Below the pieces are notes generated by a model. That model saw only the letters and a program-made list of their open reading frames with translations, ran no database searches and was not told the DNA's origin. A stretch of 64,000 nt of DNA, from positions 23,202,336 through 23,266,335 of the forward strand of contig CM042962.1 of NCBI GenBank assembly GCA_023678885.1. The letters run 5' to 3'. The DNA is from Pogostemon cablin (Eukaryota > Streptophyta > Magnoliopsida > Lamiales > Lamiaceae). This document shows positions 23,155 through 34,197 of the stretch, piece after piece (within the stretch, counting starts at the first letter, position 1; each line of letters opens with the position of its first letter). The translations under genes and the position numbers were made by a program.

Positions 23155-24536
23155 TGTTAGATTGTATACTAAAAGTCTAGCTTTAGTATGAACAGTGTTA
23201 TAACAATTTATTTGAAATGAGAATCACATGATCAAATGATTGCGTCTTATAATTTATTTATATGTTCGATGCAATAGTCCACTTACTTTATACTATAGAT
23301 AATATGTTATGCGACAACACGCGGAAGATCATATTATCGTTTTCCTTATAATGTATAAACAGATGCTCACAACCGAGATAGACAGGGACTCTCTATCGGG
23401 ATGGTTGTAGTGTGGTTTGATATTAGCTTGTCTTGGCTATAGAATCACATTAGTGCACTTTGTGTATTGAGCAAGACCGCTTGATATCGTTCGACTTATA
23501 CTGACTTATAGAAGAACTTGATCTCAGTTATTATGGATGTTCGTGCTCTTAATCCTTATACAATAATCTCGACACGTAGGGCATATGTATTTCTTTGATT
23601 CATCAATGGGTGAGATTTACATGTAATTAAATCAACAAACTCGGTGAGTTGGGAAGTAGTGTTGTTTCTATGGTGTGCTGTTGATTGTAGAATGAATTCG
23701 TGTCCGTCATAGGTTAATGATGTCCCCTTAAGGAGCTCATAAGGATTCTCATGTAAACCCTGCAGGTGAATTTATTCCGGCATGATAATGAGGTTGAGTG
23801 GTACTACTCTTGGATGAGATATTAATTAATGGAGCTGTCAGTAACTTAATTAATTAATGGACATTGAATCTTAAACATGGGGAGACTAACAGGCTCATAA
23901 TAAGAAGAAGCCCAAAACGTAATTTTGAGATTAGAGCGGTAGTGCAATAATAATATTTTAGTGGAATATATTATTATTATTGGACTTAAGTATAAGCTTT
24001 GGGCTAAGCTTGGATACTTAAGTCCAATAGATGCCCGACTCTAATTTCTCCTCCTGGTCCCTGCTGTAGCCCACATATATAAGTCATCTCAACTTATCTG
24101 AAACCCTAATCTAATTCATGATTCACGAGTGATGAGGGTTGAGAGCAGATTGAGGAGATCTCGTAGATCGTCGCCCACAAGACGTCGAGATCGGACTTGA
24201 GAATACAGCAAAAGATCAAGAGGTCGTTCGCTGTTTCTGTCCATCACCTTGTATGAATTTTATAAAATCGTACAGACCTCCTATCTGGACGTGTGATATA
24301 CTGACGGAAAGCCATCAAAGAGAGAATCGATTTGCCGCATAGATCACTCAAATTCGAGATTAGACAAGGAAGTTATGGCCATTCTCGTGACGCTGTGCAG
24401 GCTGGTGGCGAGATTGCATCTTCTCCAACATACCCTGGTGAAAGGTAATATGTTTCTTGATTTTTCTTACTTTCGCTGAATTAGAAATGTATGAAACCCT
24501 AACGGGTCACGTTAACTAAACGATCGAATGCCAACA
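23155..24536 (+). repeat. 3' LTR of outer copia element
   Basis: It runs TGTTAGATTGTATACTAAAA to GAATGCCAACA. The TATA box is at 24076-24083 and the hairpin at 23980-24027. It is visibly close to the LTR at 9255-10632. Confidence 0.9.
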
Positions 24537-24620
24537 ACGAGCACGCATTAATTTTTTAGCCAAGTGAGAATTTCCCTGTCTGAAACTAATTAAGCTAGTT
24601 GTAAGCACACCCGCCGTCAA
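24537..24620 (-). pseudogene. HIG1-domain last exon, copy I, 5' part
   Basis: This continues the exon interrupted at 9254. On the minus strand it corresponds to the segment from TAGVLT to MRARV in the other copies. A deletion removes the expected exon start and splice acceptor (CCGTC joins directly to AACACAAAACC), so the copy was damaged beyond the copia insertion. Confidence 0.65.
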
Positions 24621-25336
24621 CACAAAACCACCAGTCGATGCAATGAACTAACAATATAATTTAGTTCAATAGTTTTGAGTGGTAAAATTCCACACCAAAA
24701 AATGTGCTGGTATCTACCATATACTTGAGGCACATTAATCATCAACATACATAGTTAATAAAATTTCTATCATCATATATAACAGGAAAAAAATTATCAA
24801 TCAAATACAATTGTTCAACACAACTTATAAAAACACAACCTATAAAAAAACACTTTAAAATGATGATAATAGTTACAGCTAACAAACCAACAGATATAAG
24901 CAATCATAAAGGCATGTCAAATTTATTCCAAAGCACAAGACATACCTAAACACCACCCTCCCCCCACCTTGCACCCAAAAATACACATACTTCCTCTGAA
25001 AATACACACGAACTTTCTTTTTTGTTTGTCCCAAAAGTACTTGCACACCACCAAATTGAAAACAATCCACAGTATTAACACCCTAACATTATCACAGTGC
25101 TACAATCAACTACTTTCTCCGCTTTAATTATAAAAAATCAATAATTATACACTTTATTTCATAAAAATACCCAAATTATCCCATTTTTTTCTTACACCAT
25201 TGTACAAAAAAATAAATTATTCTTAATTTACGTGTCCAAAAATGCATGCATGTATTCCCGAGATAGAGAGAATACAAGATAAGATGAGATAAGACAAGAC
25301 AGATTTCTAGGCACAGTAACACTTAAAGAAATTTAC

Positions 25337-25379
25337 CAATAGGTTTAGGTGCGAGCGAGTTCCTAACACGCTTTTTCTC
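25337..25379 (-). pseudogene. Penultimate HIG1-type exon, copy I, with 6-bp insertion
   Basis: The minus-strand acceptor TTTTAG is followed by a segment reading EKKRVRNS then PIG, and a GTAAAT donor. Compared with copy III (EKKHVRNPLVPIG) it carries six extra bases and substitutions. Confidence 0.6.
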
Positions 25380-25596
25380 CTAAAATATGTCTCCTAATTC
25401 TGTATTAACAGCCCCCATCTGATCCATTTTAACTAAAGTTAATAAGGTTTTATTATTATTATTTTTTAAAAGAAACAAAAAAAAAGAAGTTCAAATAAAT
25501 GTTGTGTATACTAAGATCATCTTACATATCTTAAAATGCTCTTTTATTTCAATTAATCAAGGTATGCACATCGCTGCTACATTTAGAACTAATATA

Positions 25597-25792
25597 CTCC
25601 CTCCGTCCCGCTCAAATGGTGCATTTTGTTTTTTGCACGTGGATTAAGAAGTATTAGTGGGAGTGTGAGCCCCATATTTTAATTGTATTAGAGGGTGTGT
25701 ATGGGACCCAAGTGTATTAAAAAGTAAAGGGAACCCTTTGGGTGGGACGCCCAAAATGAAAAAAAGAGGCCCTTTGAATGTGACGGAGAGAG
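25597..25792. mobile_element. Stowaway-like MITE (family A) in tandem copy I
   Basis: It starts CTCCCTCCGTCCCGCTC and ends GTGACGGAGAGAG, with TA duplicated. The paralogous site in copy III (about 40135-40150) lacks it. Confidence 0.85.
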
Positions 25793-26284
25793 TATGTAAA
25801 ATGCAACCACAGCCAGTCCCAAACCAAAATTCTGCGCTGCCTCTTTAATAAAAATTAAAAGAAAATGTTTAAATTCAAAGGGCTTTTGCATATGACTAGA
25901 GTGAAATCAATAGAATCATAGATGTAATGTGAAGATCATTAAGAAGGTAATGAATGCTAAATTTACTTAAAATTATCACGAATCTCAAATATCAAAAAAT
26001 TCAAAGGGTAATTGTTAAAAATATACAAAATGAAGTTGTCAAAATCAATTCTGCCTATCTTTAAAAAAGTTATTAATTCTACCAATTTGCTAATTTTTGG
26101 ACGATTTTGCCCTCCAAAATTTTTTTAAAAGTCAAACTGGTCTGCCAGTCAAATAGGTCAACTGGTCAAAACTTATCTATGTCAGTATTCATGTAGGTGG
26201 ATATGCAGGTAACTATGTAGGTAATCATATTGGTATACATCTTCATTTCAACTTAATTTTCCTCATATTCCTCACACTTCAAAA

Positions 26285-26297
26285 TGGTATCAGAGCC
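26285..26297 (+). promoter_or_regulatory. Pararetrovirus primer-binding site for initiator tRNA-Met
   Basis: TGGTATCAGAGCC matches the complement of the 3' end of tRNA-iMet. In Caulimoviridae this site primes minus-strand DNA synthesis and marks genome position 1. The viral sequence here begins essentially at this site, which fits integration of a DNA form linearised at the minus-strand discontinuity. Confidence 0.9.
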
Positions 26298-26339
26298 TTA
26301 GGTTTATATATTTATGAATGGAAAATTTATTATAAACTT

Positions 26340-26700
26340 ATTTATCACTTAACGAGAGGAGAGTTTCAAAGAAATATAGATCCGAACGAAAGTTCGACAT
26401 TCGAGAGTAACATGTTTATCAGCCCTGTTCAAAGCTGGAGCAACAGGGAATTCTGGCCTGTTAATTATGATGAGACAAGTAGCTTTATACAACAATATTA
26501 TTGTGTGTTGTTTAGACAACATACGAAAAAAGAATATGAGGATGCCGACCGATAATAGGAAGGTTTAAACCTAAGGAGGGAGTTTGCAAATATTCGTGCC
26601 AACCACACCAAGGAAGAACATCTGGAGGAACTACGCCAGATGAAGATAAAATACTCTAAAAAGTAACAAGAAACATAGTGGAACTCCGACGTTTTACCGA
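26340..26700 (+). pseudogene. Degenerate first open frame after the pararetrovirus leader
   Basis: A mostly open stretch (for example REFWPVNYDETSSFIQQYY at about 26440-26496) is broken by stops near 26553 and 26665. Its position just after the primer-binding site suits the small 5' protein of caulimovirids, but I do not recognise a domain. Confidence 0.35.
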
Positions 26701-26730
26701 GATCCATGGACATGTCCCCAGACATGAGCA

Positions 26731-27054
26731 ATGGAGAAGACGCCCGAACCAGGGTCCAAGAGAGATCTGCAAGTTGTATCACTTTTCACATTTGATAGAA
26801 TGACGGAGTGGAAGGAGATCGAGGTAGATAACTCTAAGATGAACCAAGATCTTAGAGAATTACATAATACGGTGAGATTCTTTGGAGAATATTGCCAGAG
26901 CATATCCAAAACAATGTTCGAGATCAGCCTTAAGATGGATAAGGTGGAGAAGCTGCAGAACAAGCAACTCGACCTCATCATGAAGTTGATAGAACAAGTA
27001 AAGCCTTGGAAACCAAGGGGAAAGGAGGAAGGTTACCAGCAACCTTCGGAATAG
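26731..27054 (+). pseudogene. Small pararetroviral protein with predicted coiled coil
   Basis: A 107-codon open frame. Residues 35-95 have spaced hydrophobics and many Glu/Lys/Gln (for example KMDKVEKLQNKQLDLIMKL), typical of a coiled coil. Caulimovirids encode small coiled-coil virion-associated proteins upstream of the coat protein, and the position fits. Assignment is by position and composition only. Confidence 0.4.
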
Positions 27055-27123
27055 AACCCCTTTTACATCAAAAGGGGAAGACGACAAAGCTCACAAAACC
27101 AAAGTCCAAAAGTGAGAAGATGA

Positions 27124-28459
27124 TTGCTATCCTTCGAGGAGAATCCACATCCCCGAATGGAAATAGCAAATCTTGAAGATCTACAAGATCTATATGAGTC
27201 CTTCCAAGGACTATCAATAGATGAATATTGGATAAACATCAAGTTCTCAACAACAGTCACAGGTCTTCAGACACAACATGATCGAGGCCAAACTGAAGGA
27301 ACCTCTAGATCACATGGAATCCATGAGTCAAGACAAGAAGAAACATTCCAACAACCAGGAAACTTCAAGATGAAGGCAATAGGAATGTCAACAGGAGCAA
27401 GCCGAGTTCGAGGGTCTAATCTACACAACACCCCATATGGTCGGTCTCACCTGGAACGATAAATCCATACGGGTTAATCTTAAACCTCGACACTCTTGAC
27501 TTCAAGAACAGAGAGACTCTGATTGATGAGTGGACAAATGCAATGAAAATTACAGGAGGTGCACTAGAGCTGAATAAAGAAGGGTTCATAAGATTCCTAA
27601 CTATGAGCATAGAAGGATCAGTAAAATGCGCTTGGGAGGTACTCTCAGACAAAGTCAAGAAGGAGGCCATGGAAGGCAAAGACCTAGGTAATATTGTTGA
27701 TCGCATGGCCAAAATTTTCAAGATCCACTTCATCGGAGTAGGTTACTACGAAGGAATGGAAGAAGAAAAGAAAAAGAAGTATAGGAATGCCCTATACAGT
27801 CTAGAACTACTTGACATCTATCATGTAGATGAGTACATCAAGCTCTTTACAGAGTATAGATGGAAATCAAAGATCAAGGAGGAGGAGGCATTCCACCTAT
27901 TCTTTGCAAAGATTCCAAGCCCATGGAGAGAAATGTTGATCAAAGAGTATGAACCATGCGAGCTGGATTCAATAGCAAGGAGGATGTCTTTCCTCAAAGT
28001 CAAGATTGCAGAGTGGTGCCATCAAGCATCACTACACAAAAACTACAAGAGACTAAGGGGAATCAACAAGGTAGTACTCTTATGTTGTGAAAATAATGAT
28101 CTTCCAACTATCATTGGAAGAAGTCCAAGGAAGTAGAAAATGATGAAGAAAAATCATCCTTACATACAGAAAAGCGAAGGATGGAGGTCCAGAAGACCAA
28201 GATCCTTTTGGTCCAAGCAAAAGGCCCAAAGCTATAAATCAGGGCAAATGTCTGGACCATCCAGATGGAGTTCAAGAAGCCAAGCCTCATCCTCAAGATC
28301 AAACCAGAGGAGTACAGGGAGAACTCCCACAAGAAAGACGTTCCGAAGAGCAACTATACGAGCCAATGAAAGATTCAAGGATTGTAACTGCTACACGTGT
28401 GGAGCCAGGGGGCATATCTCACCATATTGCCCAGAGAACCAGAAGCGGGGAGTGCGATA
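27124..28459 (+). pseudogene. Pararetroviral coat protein region with zinc-binding motif
   Basis: The region is open in pieces (27124-27462, 27543-28136, 28140-28460), with frame changes near 27450 and a stop near 28134. The central part resembles the retroviral-type capsid core of caulimovirid coat proteins. The C-terminal end, after an Arg/Ser-rich stretch, holds CNCYTCGARGHISPYC (about 28384-28431). This is the C-x-C-x2-C-x4-H-x4-C motif diagnostic of Caulimoviridae coat proteins. It would package the viral genome. As found it is interrupted and not functional. Confidence 0.75.
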
Positions 28460-28593
28460 GTTCGAAACCACTCCAAAAATGGAGGAAGCTGTTTGCTTCC
28501 AAGATCTTGTTCAGGTACATCAATTTGAAGATATACCCTCAGACGAGAGTATCTACAAAGAAGAATTCTTCAGCCAAGACGAATCTTCTGAAG

Positions 28594-29367
28594 ATGAGTC
28601 GGAGTGAAGAAGAAAACTTTAGACAGGAGATGCAAGAAGATATGTCTAGATTCTTTTCCCAGACATCCATTTATCATAAGACCCTTATGAGAATTATGAA
28701 GGAGGATCCAAGGCTCAACCTATACGATGGATTCACTGTAGGAAAGTTGGAGAAATTTCTTCCAAGCTTCAAGAAGAGGAATCATAACATCATATATAAG
28801 GTGACCAAAGGGGAAATTGTCATCCCAATATAGCTCACGAGAAATGTGATGGAAATGCAACTAGTTCCTGTTGACGAAATTAAAAGGAAACTCAGTAAAC
28901 TCAAGGAAGGAATGGCTAAGACTATGTCTTGGATCCATATCGAAGCAATTCGGATCCTCATCAAAGCAACTTTCAAAGAAGGTATCGATACACCAATCGA
29001 TATTGCAATCTTTGATAAAAGGATCAAGAATACAATAGAGGCATTCCTGGGAGGAATCTCAGGAAACCTGTATGCAGGCAAAGTGGCATCCTACATCTAC
29101 CCAAGGATTGCCTATAATCTAGCAGACAAAGATTTCAGTAGGGCACTCATCCTTCATCAAGATTTCAAAAATAAAGATTTGATGAAAGAAGAGAACTGGC
29201 CATACTCTATCACCTACAGTATCTCATATGCTTTATCCAACACTCATCATTTGGATTTATTCCAAATGAAGGAGTATATTAAGATACCAGAAGTGTTCGG
29301 AAGGGTGGCATGCGTAACTAGGCCAGAAATAATTGAGTTACCGCCAATCCACGACATGGATTTGTGA
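28594..29367 (+). pseudogene. Pararetroviral movement protein (30K superfamily) with one in-frame stop
   Basis: A single frame of about 258 codons starts at the ATG at 28594, with a TAG at 28831-28833. The segment around AIRILIKATFKEGIDTPIDI (28948-29007) and the following FLGGISGNLYAGK and YSISYALSNTHH resemble the conserved core of caulimovirid movement proteins, which open plasmodesmata. The gene lies downstream of the coat protein. That order is known for cavemo- and solendoviruses and differs from caulimo- and badnaviruses. Genus assignment is inference. Confidence 0.65.
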
Positions 29368-29474
29368 ATCAAGGATAAGCCTGTCTGGAGCAGACAAGAT
29401 AGCCTCAGATTCAAACAGAGAAGGATTTCTTTCCAAGAAGACAGAATGATTAGCAAAAAAAGGGAAAGAAACCA

Positions 29475-30398
29475 ATGGCGGAGGTAATCATGGAACCGGA
29501 GAAGTTCACAACTAAAGGTGAACTTAAATGCCTAGAGGGATGGCGAGGAGTCGAAGTAATATTTGACATTACTAAAAAGGAAAACTCTATTCCTTGTGAT
29601 GTCTTATATTATCTTCAACAACCAACTACTGGGAAATATCAAGGACAGCTCAAACTCGAAGAACTTGAGCTGGTGATTGAAGGAGTAGCAGGAAGATTCC
29701 TAGAACAACTAGTGCTGGGACTGGAATTTCTCAAGGATCACAAACCTTGGAAAAGATTACAAGATGGAATGGAATTCACGGTCAAAGGGAAGAGATACAA
29801 TGTTTACTAACAGAGGCTTGAGCTTAAAGGCTCTGATCTACCCATGACCACAAGTCCATTCTCGATATATATCACCGTTGGGATGATATTTAAGGAGCAT
29901 CGTGCAGAGTATTTTGCGGCATATATTGATTCAGGAGCCGGTATCTGCACAGGAAAAGAAGGAGTCTTTCCTAAAGACTCAGGTAAAGAATTGCCAATGG
30001 TACTAGGAAAAGATTTCTCACAAAGGGTGCTAATCTTAACAGAGGAATCAAGCAAGCGGAGATCATGATTGGAGGAGTGGATCATACCCTCATGGTACAA
30101 GGTAAAGACTCTACCAATATATTTTCATGATACCGGAGCAAATACTCTGTTAGGAAATAATTTCCTACAGACATTCAAGCGTTTTACCCAAGAGAACGCA
30201 ACAAGAAGGCTTATTTTCACAACCCTTTGTGAATATAAGATCATAGCACCAAGACTGCGTAATGCATTTCAGAGAAAAATGCCCATCAAATTTCGCAGCA
30301 AGCATGGTGATGAAGGAAAACTTAGCCATCCAAAAATAAATGATCGAATGAAATATGGCGAAGCAGCCCTTCAAATGAGAACTGAGACCAGAAGATGA
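29475..30398 (+). pseudogene. N-terminal Pol region with pararetroviral aspartic protease
   Basis: Open pieces at 29475-29810, 29844-30068 and 30069-30398 are interrupted by frame changes. The aspartic protease active site reads IDSGAG (DSGA at 29928-29939). A conserved second part, TGANTLLGNNFLQ, lies at about 30132-30170. In the intact virus this enzyme releases the structural proteins and polymerase from precursors. Here it is broken. Confidence 0.65.
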
Positions 30399-30639
30399 TG
30401 GAAGATGGAGAAACTAAAAGAAAACACAATCCACCTTCTCAAGGCAAGCTTGGGAGAAAGCTTACAGAAAGACACCACAATCAAAGAGAAAACATCTTTG
30501 GAGGACGTCAAAAGGAATATACACAGGAACTTCAATGAGGATCCTCTAGCCTGGTGGGGCAAAAACGAGCTCAAAGGCTCTCTCAAAGTGAAAGAAGGAA
30601 AGGAGCATGAGCTCGTGAGATACAAGCATATCTTGATGA

Positions 30640-31896
30640 ACCAAGAGGATCGAAATGATATGCAGCTAAACTTAAGGAACACCTGGACCATAAGCTGATA
30701 TCACTAGGAGTATCTCCATATAGCAGTCCAGGATTTCTGGTTCGAAATCATGGAGAAGTCAAGCGGGGAAAGCCGAGACTTGTGATCAACTACGAAGGGA
30801 TCAACAATATCTTGGAGTTCGACGGATACTATATACTAAGTAGGGAACACTTGGTTAACTGTATCAAGAATGCCAAGATATTCTCCAAGTTTGATTGCAA
30901 ATCTGGATTCTACTAGATTATGATGGAAGAAGGAAGCAAGAAGTCACAGCCTTCTCCACACCACAAGGCCATTATATTTGGAATGTCATGCCTATGGGCT
31001 TGGCGAATGCACCCCAGATATATCAAAGAAAGATAGATAATCTTTTCAAAGATTATTTTTTATTCATGTTCGTTTATGTGGATGATATCCTCATAGCCTC
31101 AAAGAATATGAAGGAGCATTTGGAGCATCTAGAAGTATTTTCGGAGGTATGTCACAAGAAAGGATTGGTGCTTTCTGAAAAGAAGGCAGTAATAGCAATA
31201 AGGCAGATCGAGTTCCTTGGAATCGAGATCGATGAGTCTGGAATTATTCTACAACCTCATTTTGTAGAAAAGGTTCAAGGATTTCCTGAAGATTTCAAGG
31301 ACAAGAAACAACTCCAGAGCTTCTTAGGAGTTGTCAACTTTACTGGAATGTTCATCAACAATCTAGCGCAATACAAGAAGATGTTCAGTCCTCTATTGAA
31401 AAGGGATGCTGAGTTCAAATGGGAGGAATCACACCGAGCAATGGTTAAACAACTAAAGGAGGTTTGCAAAAATCTCCCCAAGTTAGTCATACCAAATGAT
31501 GAGGATGAACTAGTACTCTACACAGATGCCAATGACCATTGGTGGGCAGCGCTTCTAACTAAGTCCACAACTGAAGGAGAAGTGTCATGCAGATACTGTA
31601 GCGGACTCTTTGTGGAAAATGAAGCAAAAAGGTGGCACATCAATGAAAAAGAGTTCTTTGTGGTTCAAAAGGCGTTCAAAAAATGGCCGCTGTTTCTTCT
31701 CGTGAAGAAATTCATCCTTAAAATTGATAACACATACGTCAAAGCCTTTTTGAAAAATAAAATTGAATCTAAACCAGAAAATGCTAGACTTTTAAGATGG
31801 CAAGCAGAATGCCAATATTATGATTTTAATATTGACATTATTAAATCTGTTGATAATATTTTGGCAGATTTCCTGACGAGAAATGGAAGGAGTTGA
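30640..31896 (+). pseudogene. Pararetroviral reverse transcriptase and RNase H
   Basis: The reverse transcriptase starts around 30690 with the SPYSSPGFLV type of motif, interrupted by a frame change near 30700. There is a stop at 30914-30916 just after KFDCKSGFY and another frame change before 30955. From 30955 to 31896 the frame is open, with FVYVDDILIA (catalytic YVDD at 31075-31086) and an RNase H domain (LYTDANDHWW at about 31519, DNILADFLTR near the end). The combination with a coat-type zinc motif and no integrase is diagnostic of Caulimoviridae rather than an LTR retrotransposon. Confidence 0.85.
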
Positions 31897-33001
31897 AATA
31901 GACTCCATCCTAACTGTATCAAGGCACCTGATGGACAACCTTGAGTTGCTCCAAAGGGAATTCGAGAATCTGGCACTCAATGCAAAGTGTGCTGGAAGAA
32001 TACAAGAAAGCAATCAGACCAAAGTGTCCAATCGCATACGAGATTGCATTCGCAACAATGCAAGTCTATTCAAATCATTACGAGAGCCACTCCTACGGGC
32101 TGTTAATAGCAATAGCAATCGAACAAAGGAGAGTAGTCGAGAATGGGGCTCTAAACCCAGAGCAAGGGATTCAAGTACCCTAAGCACAAGTCCTAGATTG
32201 GAACCTCCAAAAGAGAAACTGATCCAAGAAAAAATCGAAGACATGGAGTCACATCTAGAGTCTACGAGTCAACCCAATGCCTCTGGGGTCAAAGAGGGAG
32301 AGATCAACCTTAGGTCTATGACGGGCACTCCTAAGGTTGGTATTAACCTAACTGATTTCTCTTATTGGCAGGAATACTAGGCCAGCTGGGAGAAATTGAA
32401 CACCAGACAAGGAATCCGACCGGAGAAATGCCGGGTGGATATATCTGGGGAATATCCTCGAGTTTGGATGCGAGAAGGCTCGAATCCAAATGATGTGAAG
32501 CAATGGTATGACTTTGGGATGCTAGCTTCAATATATACTATTGCACCAGGCTTACCAGAGCTTTCAAAATTGTCAGAATGGCTGGAAAAAACAGTTTTCA
32601 AGGTATGGGAAAATAAAGCAACTCTATCCAGAAGCGATGTATTGAAGATTTACTTCACCAGTGCTGCTCCAGAACTAGTCAGAAAAGGAAACCAGGAGGC
32701 CTTCCATCTCATCAAGCTAAGAAGACACGATGTCTCAGCATCAAATGGGATCAAGCAGTCTTCGGGAAAGGAACCAGTCTTGGTTTCTACTTTTTCTGAA
32801 GAACAGATCTCTACACGAAGAGCGAGGGGTTTGTACGCCTGCATTAAAGCAATAGTGGAGGTGAAGTTCCCATTCAAGTTCGAGCACAAGTCTTTGAATG
32901 TGTCTTTTCTGTTGAATACTTTAACGGGAAGAAGACAGTGTTTGTTAAGAGGGCCTTCCAGGAAAAACAAGAACTTCTTTGGAGAAACAAGATTTTGGTG
33001 A
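31883..33001 (+). pseudogene. Pararetroviral transactivator/viroplasmin-like protein with one in-frame stop
   Basis: A frame of about 372 codons overlaps the end of the RNase H gene by 14 bases. It contains a single TAG at 32378-32380 and is otherwise open to 33001. The second half contains KQWYDFGMLASIYTI (about 32501), which resembles the core of the caulimovirid inclusion-body and translation transactivator protein. Its place after Pol and before the intergenic promoter is that of gene VI. Such proteins allow reinitiation on polycistronic viral RNA. Family placement is moderate confidence. Confidence 0.55.
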
Positions 33002-33369
33002 GTAAACAAACCCATCAGAGATATTGTAACATGGCCCATTTTGGGCAGTAGATGAACAAAGTATGTACGAGTTGTTCCACCCAAATACAATCAGAATTTG
33101 GGAAAGGAATAAGATTGAGCATAGGGATGATCATAACTGCTAAACCACCCCACCAAAAGAGACACGTGGAAAGAAAAGGGTAAAATCTCTTAAGATTACC
33201 CAAGAGCCAGGAGAATCATCAGCACCAAAGAAGAAAAATGACTCTTCAAAAAAAGCAAGAGCCAGATGACTTTTCTAAAATGGTAAGAGGACATGTGACC
33301 GACAAGAAGGATGGCTCACAAGAGGACATCCAATAAAGAAGAGGGACCATCCAGCTGCAAAAGTTGGAA

Positions 33370-33460
33370 TCCAATGGGAATGACGTAAGCAGTGACGTCA
33401 GCCAAAGTAAAGAGGCTTTGAAATCTAGATTTCACATCCGAAAGCCTCTATAAATAGCAG
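33370..33460 (+). promoter_or_regulatory. 35S-type pararetroviral promoter
   Basis: Two TGACG motifs (33381 and 33393) form an as-1-like element. A TATA box CTATAAATAG (TATAAATA at 33449-33456) follows about 55 bp downstream. The next sequence, with a CT-rich start and AATAAA at 33512, fits the terminally redundant viral RNA with a polyadenylation signal soon after the start site. The motifs are intact. Confidence 0.75.
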
Positions 33461-34197
33461 AGTTGAGAAAGCAGAAGGCATCGACCATTCCCCTCTATTT
33501 TCTCTTTCTAAAATAAATATTGTATCTTTCTTTCATTGTATGAGTGTTCTGAGTGCAGCTACAATAGGCAGCTAAAGGAGTTATCTCCTCTTATTCTGTG
33601 AGGATGAATGTGTAATAAATTTCTCCATTTAATAAATAAATAATTCTGGGCTACTGCCCGAGTTATGTAACCTTCAATTATATTCTACAACTTTAATCTC
33701 CATATTTTTCGATGAGAGGCAGTAGCAACATCCTGTACACCCGGTATAAGAAACAAACTAGGGTTGTGCTGAGGTCCGCTGAAGGAACAGGATTGAACCA
33801 TCACACTGCGGGGTGCATGGTTGGTTGTGAGGAGCACCTGTAAAACCTCCCGAATACCCGGTGGATTGACGGTCAAAAAAGATACTGTTACTATTTCAAG
33901 TTGGTTAATTAAGAGATTAATGCTGTTTAATTAATGTACGGAAGCATGATGGGTATGATATGGTCGTAATGGACTATGTCTATTTTAAGGAAGAGGAAAA
34001 TACTAAAATTGAGTTAGAATGAGCTTAAACCGACATGGTTGCCATGCTGGCAGCCATGTAGACCACCATTATGGTAGCCGACAAGGTTACTGACACAGGG
34101 GTATTAAAGTTCAGAAAAGTTACTATTCAAAGGAGAGAGAAAAATTGGTGGTATTAATCTAAAACTTTGGATTTTGGGTATTTTTAAAAAGTCTCCC
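33461..34197 (+). other. Pararetroviral leader and right arm of the Mutator-like shell
   Basis: Positions 33470-33890 look like viral leader (several AATAAA sites, small open frames, GC-richer). From about 33900 to 34197 the sequence does not look viral. It ends in the terminal repeat GTATTTTTAAAAAGTCTCCC. Around 34034-34085 there are small inverted repeats (CATGGTTGCCATGCTGGCAGCCATG). Confidence 0.45.

Larger units (their letters stand above)
9255..24536 (+). mobile_element. Outer Ty1/copia LTR retrotransposon, degenerate, carrying a nested relative
   Basis: The two LTRs (9255-10632 and 23155-24536) are about 1.38 kb, begin TGTTGG or TGTTAG, and are collinear with few differences. The primer-binding site at 10635 is decayed (TGATATCAAAAC). 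The internal part holds remnants of gag (about 13165-13660), protease (CTGTGTGTAGATACC, about 13659), integrase (14054-14263), reverse transcriptase (about 14640-15120) and RNase H (15190-15360, continuing at 22581-23130). The integrase catalytic core is largely deleted. The gap in RNase H holds a second element of the same family. The host site is the HIG1 exon of tandem copy I. No target-site duplication survives. Confidence 0.85.
24621..26005 (-). repeat. Tandem unit, copy I, second part (intron and upstream of HIG1-type gene)
   Basis: It is collinear with copy III at 37975-38206 plus 39441-40355. It holds the small penultimate HIG1 exon at 25337-25379 and a family-A MITE at 25597-25792. 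It ends at the 9-bp target duplication AAATTCAAA (25997-26005). Confidence 0.8.
26006..34197 (+). mobile_element. 8.2-kb insertion with Mutator-like ends enclosing an endogenous pararetrovirus
   Basis: Perfect 9-bp direct repeats AAATTCAAA (25997-26005, 34198-34206) flank the insertion. Tandem copy III has the single-copy empty site at about 40351. The ends are imperfect inverted repeats: GGGTAATTGTTAAAAATA at the left, and reading inward from the right GGGAGACTTTTTAAAAATA. A 9-bp duplication with GG-starting terminal repeats is characteristic of Mutator-like elements. No Mutator transposase is present. The interior, from about 26285 to about 33890, is a caulimovirid genome. Either the virus integrated into a MULE or the MULE captured it. 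Confidence 0.75.
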
